DNA of 64,000 nt from UBA12077 sp963665525 (GTDB lineage: Bacteria > Bacteroidota > Bacteroidia > Bacteroidales > UBA12077). The translations under genes and the position numbers were made by a program. Positions 61,238 through 64,000 of the stretch are shown here, in pieces. The stretch covers positions 4,030,001-4,094,000 of the forward strand of contig OY762280.1 in NCBI GenBank assembly GCA_963665525.1, in the 5' to 3' direction. Under the pieces are notes generated by a model. That model was given only the letters and a program-made list of their open reading frames with translations. It was not told where the DNA came from and did no database searches. The stretch's first letter is position 1, and each line of letters starts with the position of its first letter.

Positions 61238-61304
61238 TTGTCATTCTGAGTTTATCGAAGAATAATTTTGAAAATTACACATTTCGACAAGCTTAATATG
61301 ACAA
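61238..61304. repeat. Imperfect inverted repeat between mtnA and the aldolase gene
   Basis: TTGTCATTCTGAGTTTATCG (from 61238) is matched in inverse orientation by ATTTCGACAAGCTTAATATGACAA (61281-61304). The TTGTCAT/ATGACAA ends and the ATCGAAGAAT/ATTTCGA parts pair. This type of TTGTCATTCTGAG block recurs between genes in Bacteroidota. It may attenuate the downstream aldolase and mtnP genes. Confidence 0.55.
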
Positions 61305-61309
61305 AAGTA

Positions 61310-62410
61310 TTAGTTCTCTTTTAAATTCATTATTTCTTTTTTATTTGCTTTACAAACACCTTTTTCTGTAATGAGTGCTGTCACATATTTGGCAGGAGTA
61401 ACATCAAAGCCATAGTTAATAGCAGGACTATTTTCTGGTGTTAATCTTACTTTAGTAATTTGATTGTTGTGCCAACCTTCCATATATTTTACTTCATCTT
61501 CGTCACGCTGTTCAATTGGAATTTGTTTTACTCCATCAGTTATTTTCCAGTCTATTGTAGATAATGGTAAAGCTACATAAAATGGAATATTATTATCGTG
61601 GGCAGCCAAAGCTTTTAAATAGGTGCCTATTTTATTCGCTACATCACCATTTGCACTGGTACGATCACTGCCTACAATAACCATATCAACCATTCCTTTT
61701 TGCATCAATAACCCACCTGTGTTATCTGTAATTACGGTGTGTGGGATTCCTTGCTGCTCCAATTCAAATGCTGTTAATCGTGCTCCTTGGTTACGAGGAC
61801 GGGTTTCATCAACCCAAACATGAAGTTTAATGCCTTTTTCATGTGCCAAATAAATGGGAGCTGTTGCCGTTCCATAATCAACACAGGCTAACCATCCTGC
61901 ATTACAATGAGTTAGTATGTTTACAGTCTCTCCTTTTTTGGCTTTGCTTATTTCTTCTATGAATTGATATCCATTTTCTCCTATTAATCTGCAGTTTTCA
62001 ATCTCATCTTGTTTGAATTGATTGGCAGTTTCAAGTGCAATGCGAATCTTGTCGTCTAAATCATCTTGATTTTTAATCTTTTCAAGAATCAGATCAATGG
62101 CAAATTTTAGATTAACAGCTGTCGGGCGCGATGATTCTAAATAGTCAGCTATTCTTTTAATTTCTATATCAAGGTTATCATTTTTTTGTAGATTCATTAA
62201 ACCAAGATACATTCCATAGGCTGCAGTGACTCCAATTAAAGGAGCACCACGAACCCACATTTCTTTTATAGCAATGTAAGCATCCTTTGCTGTTTTTAAA
62301 TCTTTAATTTTAAACTCAAAAGGTAAAAGTCGTTGGTCAATGATTTGAATGCTTTTTGGATTGTTTTCTTGAATCCATATCGTATGATAATGTTTATCGT
62401 TTATTTTCAT
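61310..62410 (-). CDS. mtnA: S-methyl-5-thioribose-1-phosphate isomerase
   Basis: This 366-residue protein of the eIF2B-like isomerase family has RGAPLIGVTAAYGMYLG. The catalytic Cys lies in NILTHCNAGWLAC and the Asp in IVGSDRTSANGDVANKIGTY. The eIF2B-like core HVWVDETRPRNQGARLTAFE is clear. It converts methylthioribose-1-phosphate (or 5-deoxyribose-1-phosphate) to the ribulose form. It is the first gene of the operon. A 13-bp palindrome and a TATGTTTG -7 match lie upstream. Confidence 0.93.
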   Translation of the reverse strand: MKINDKHYHTIWIQENNPKSIQIIDQRLLPFEFKIKDLKTAKDAYIAIKEMWVRGAPLIGVTAAYGMYLGLMNLQKNDNLDIEIKRIADYLESSRPTAVNLKFAIDLILEKIKNQDDLDDKIRIALETANQFKQDEIENCRLIGENGYQFIEEISKAKKGETVNILTHCNAGWLACVDYGTATAPIYLAHEKGIKLHVWVDETRPRNQGARLTAFELEQQGIPHTVITDNTGGLLMQKGMVDMVIVGSDRTSANGDVANKIGTYLKALAAHDNNIPFYVALPLSTIDWKITDGVKQIPIEQRDEDEVKYMEGWHNNQITKVRLTPENSPAINYGFDVTPAKYVTALITEKGVCKANKKEIMNLKEN

Positions 62411-62439
62411 TCCTTTAAGATTTTTTATTAATTAAGCAG

Positions 62440-62496
62440 TTTGTTAAACAAATTGCAATAAAAATCGTTGGGTTCTTAAAAATGAGTTCAAACATA
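62440..62496 (-). promoter_or_regulatory. Control region of the mtn operon
   Basis: On the minus strand TATGTTTG (62489-62496 on the plus strand as CAAACATA) is a -7 match. TTTGTTAAACAAA at 62440-62452 is a perfect 6-1-6 palindrome between it and the start codon. No -33 TTG was found. Confidence 0.35.
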
Positions 62497-62569
62497 GTCT
62501 TAGATTTTTGATAAAAGTAAGAAATCTTTAAATCTTTTATATTTTTGCTCATCAAAATAAAGAAAATCA

Positions 62570-63199
62570 ATGCAGAAAGACTTTATAAAAAATATCATCT
62601 TCGATCTGGGCCATGTGATCATTAATATCGATCCTGACAGATCTGTGAGAGAAATGCGTAAGTTGGGTTTTGACAACTTTGAGGAAAGTTATTCTTTACT
62701 AAGCCAAAGCCATTTATTTGATCGTTTAGAAAAAGGGTTGATAGAGCAAGAGCCGTTTTATAACAAAATTAATGATCATTTAGCAGATAAAATAGAACAC
62801 CATAAAATAGAAGCTGCATGGAATGCAATGTTACTTGATTTTCCTGAAGAAAGAATAAATCTTATTAAAGTGTTAAGTAAAAAGTACAGGGTATTTCTTT
62901 TGAGTAATACGAATGCTATTCATTACAAAAAGTATAATGCAGATTTCAATAATCAGTTTGGAATAAATCTGGATGATTTATTCGAAAAAGCATATTTTTC
63001 GCACCGCTTAGGCATGCGAAAACCTGATCCTGATATTTTTGAACATGTACTTAATGATAGTGATTTAAACCCTTTCGAGACACTATTTATCGACGATTTG
63101 GATAAAAATATCGATGTAGCAGGCCGTATGGGTATTAATACGATTTGGATTAATGTTGCAAAAGGCGAAGATTTTATTCAAAAATTAAATGGATTTTAA
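62570..63199 (+). CDS. HAD-superfamily phosphatase (YihX-like)
   Basis: This 209-residue protein has HAD motif I in NIIFDLGHVIINID (nucleophile Asp12; DLGxV form as in YihX). Motif II Thr/Ser is in FLLSNTNAIH, motif III Lys in RLGMRKPDPDIFEH and motif IV in TLFIDDLDKNIDVAG. The cap is a helical bundle (about 22-90). YihX-type enzymes remove phosphate from sugar phosphates such as glucose-1-phosphate. The substrate here is not known. It overlaps the convergent SPOR gene by 15 bases. Confidence 0.88.
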   Translation: MQKDFIKNIIFDLGHVIINIDPDRSVREMRKLGFDNFEESYSLLSQSHLFDRLEKGLIEQEPFYNKINDHLADKIEHHKIEAAWNAMLLDFPEERINLIKVLSKKYRVFLLSNTNAIHYKKYNADFNNQFGINLDDLFEKAYFSHRLGMRKPDPDIFEHVLNDSDLNPFETLFIDDLDKNIDVAGRMGINTIWINVAKGEDFIQKLNGF

Positions 63200-64000
63200 T
63201 ATCCACACCGATTTTATATCAGAAGTTTCACGGAGCTTGTATAGCTTCTTTAATGCTTCTGATTCATCAGTGTAAGTAAAAATTGAGATTCGAATGAGAT
63301 TTTCATCCGATTGAATGATTTCCGGATGGTAACCTTTAGTTTTTAACTTAGATGAGAATTTTTCTGCATTTTCCATTCTTTTAAAGCTTCCGGCAATAAT
63401 ATGATATGCTGAATATTGAGGTTTGGATTCTTGTTTTTCCGGTTCCTCATAGAATAAAGCATCTTTCTTATCTGTATTTTCATCAATCGAGTGATTAATG
63501 ATAGCCTTTATGCTATCTGCTTTTGCAATGCTGTCTAAGTTCTTTTCAGTATTAATTATTACCTGCTGATTTAATTCTTCTTTATCAATATTTTTACTTT
63601 TTGTAATCAGGCTAAAATCAGAGAATCCTTTTGTTAAATACCAGCTTAAACCAACCAGACATAAGAAAACGATAGCAGATGCACTAAGAATGATTACTTT
63701 CTTATATGATTTTTGATTTTTATGCTCTGCTTGTATTTTTGAAGATTTTGTTGTTTGTGGTTTTGTAATTGGGGTTGTTTTTATACTGTGTAAGCCAAAC
63801 GAATCGATTAATAAATTCGAGTCCTTATTTTGTTTAAATTGAATGCTCCCTTTTGTTTTTTGAGATAATATACCTATTCCAGGGAAGTTAATTTCTTCGC
63901 CTTTATTGAGTTTATATTTAGATTCTTTAACAAAATCATCTAACATTTTTTTAGCTTGCTCAATCCTTGTTTTCTCTTTTTCTGAAATGAATTCAATTAA
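63185..64000 (-). CDS. HU-CCDC81 and SPOR domain membrane protein, partial
   Basis: The reading frame continues to the right edge of the window, so the N-terminus is missing. An ATG at 63946 is internal, because 18 in-frame codons before it (LIEFISEKEKTRIEQAKK) match the family. The visible part has the end of a CCDC81-like HU domain (NKGEEINFPGIGILSQKTKG) and a membrane helix (VIILSASAIVFLCLVGLSW). A linker follows, then a C-terminal SPOR domain (about the last 75 residues, YHIIAGSFKRMENAEKFSSK). SPOR domains bind denuded peptidoglycan at the division site. This protein type is almost restricted to Bacteroidota. Confidence 0.87.
   Translation of the reverse strand, partial: LIEFISEKEKTRIEQAKKMLDDFVKESKYKLNKGEEINFPGIGILSQKTKGSIQFKQNKDSNLLIDSFGLHSIKTTPITKPQTTKSSKIQAEHKNQKSYKKVIILSASAIVFLCLVGLSWYLTKGFSDFSLITKSKNIDKEELNQQVIINTEKNLDSIAKADSIKAIINHSIDENTDKKDALFYEEPEKQESKPQYSAYHIIAGSFKRMENAEKFSSKLKTKGYHPEIIQSDENLIRISIFTYTDESEALKKLYKLRETSDIKSVWILKSI

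Overview
The window is a chromosomal segment of a low-GC member of the Bacteroidota, most likely a marine or brackish Bacteroidales/Marinilabiliales-type bacterium. The evidence is the start of a SusC-type TonB receptor at the left edge, a type IX secretion (T9SS) C-terminal sorting domain on a secreted hydrolase, an HU-CCDC81/SPOR protein at the right edge, several LytTR regulators, promoters of the TTG-N20-TAnnTTTG type and weak ribosome binding sites. A complete Mrp Na+/H+ antiporter fits a saline habitat, and KatG indicates exposure to oxygen or peroxide. The taxonomic placement is inferred; no rRNA gene is present.

Left part (1-16 kb): the SusC fragment, a LytS/LytTR two-component pair, a five-gene minus-strand export operon (TetR, TolC, HlyD and two ABC-2 permeases, with no ATPase), a divergent tripartite RND pump, and a NarL-type two-component pair. 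From 16 to 25 kb, all on the minus strand, lie a porin-like barrel with the phosphate uptake genes pstSCAB, then accD, accA and a fusion of a pyruvate/oxaloacetate carboxyltransferase with a complete AccB-like biotin carrier. From 25 to 32 kb a tight plus-strand operon encodes a lone receiver domain, a YaiO-type outer-membrane barrel with TPRs, a membrane protein with a helical-repeat domain, a processive GT2 glycosyltransferase and a T9SS-exported glycosidase-like protein. I read it as an uncharacterised exopolysaccharide synthesis and export system.

From 32 to 40 kb lie mrpABCDEFG, a PsiE-like protein, a two-domain universal stress protein with a TPR tail, and a 53-residue small protein behind a leader that looks structured. 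From 40 to 51 kb come a MacB/FtsX-type permease divergent from an NtrC-type regulator and its kinase, a lipoprotein, another histidine kinase, an ExbB/MotA-like protein next to a membrane-bound LytTR protein, and katG. From 51.8 to 59.7 kb there is a scar: an ADP-forming acyl-CoA synthetase gene with a frameshift that ends abruptly against an AT-rich segment. That segment carries an AbiE-like nucleotidyltransferase module, about 1 kb of iteron-like DNA, a primase-helicase, an excisionase-like protein and 10-bp phased repeats beside a CAT-anticodon tRNA. It looks like a decayed integrative element with no visible integrase.

From 59.9 to 62.4 kb are MTA phosphorylase, a class II aldolase and MtnA. 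This three-enzyme set fits the DHAP shunt for salvage of MTA and 5'-deoxyadenosine. The window closes with a HAD phosphatase and the partial HU-CCDC81/SPOR protein. The most unusual items are the exopolysaccharide operon, the leader and small-protein locus, the AccB fusion and the repeat-rich decayed element.
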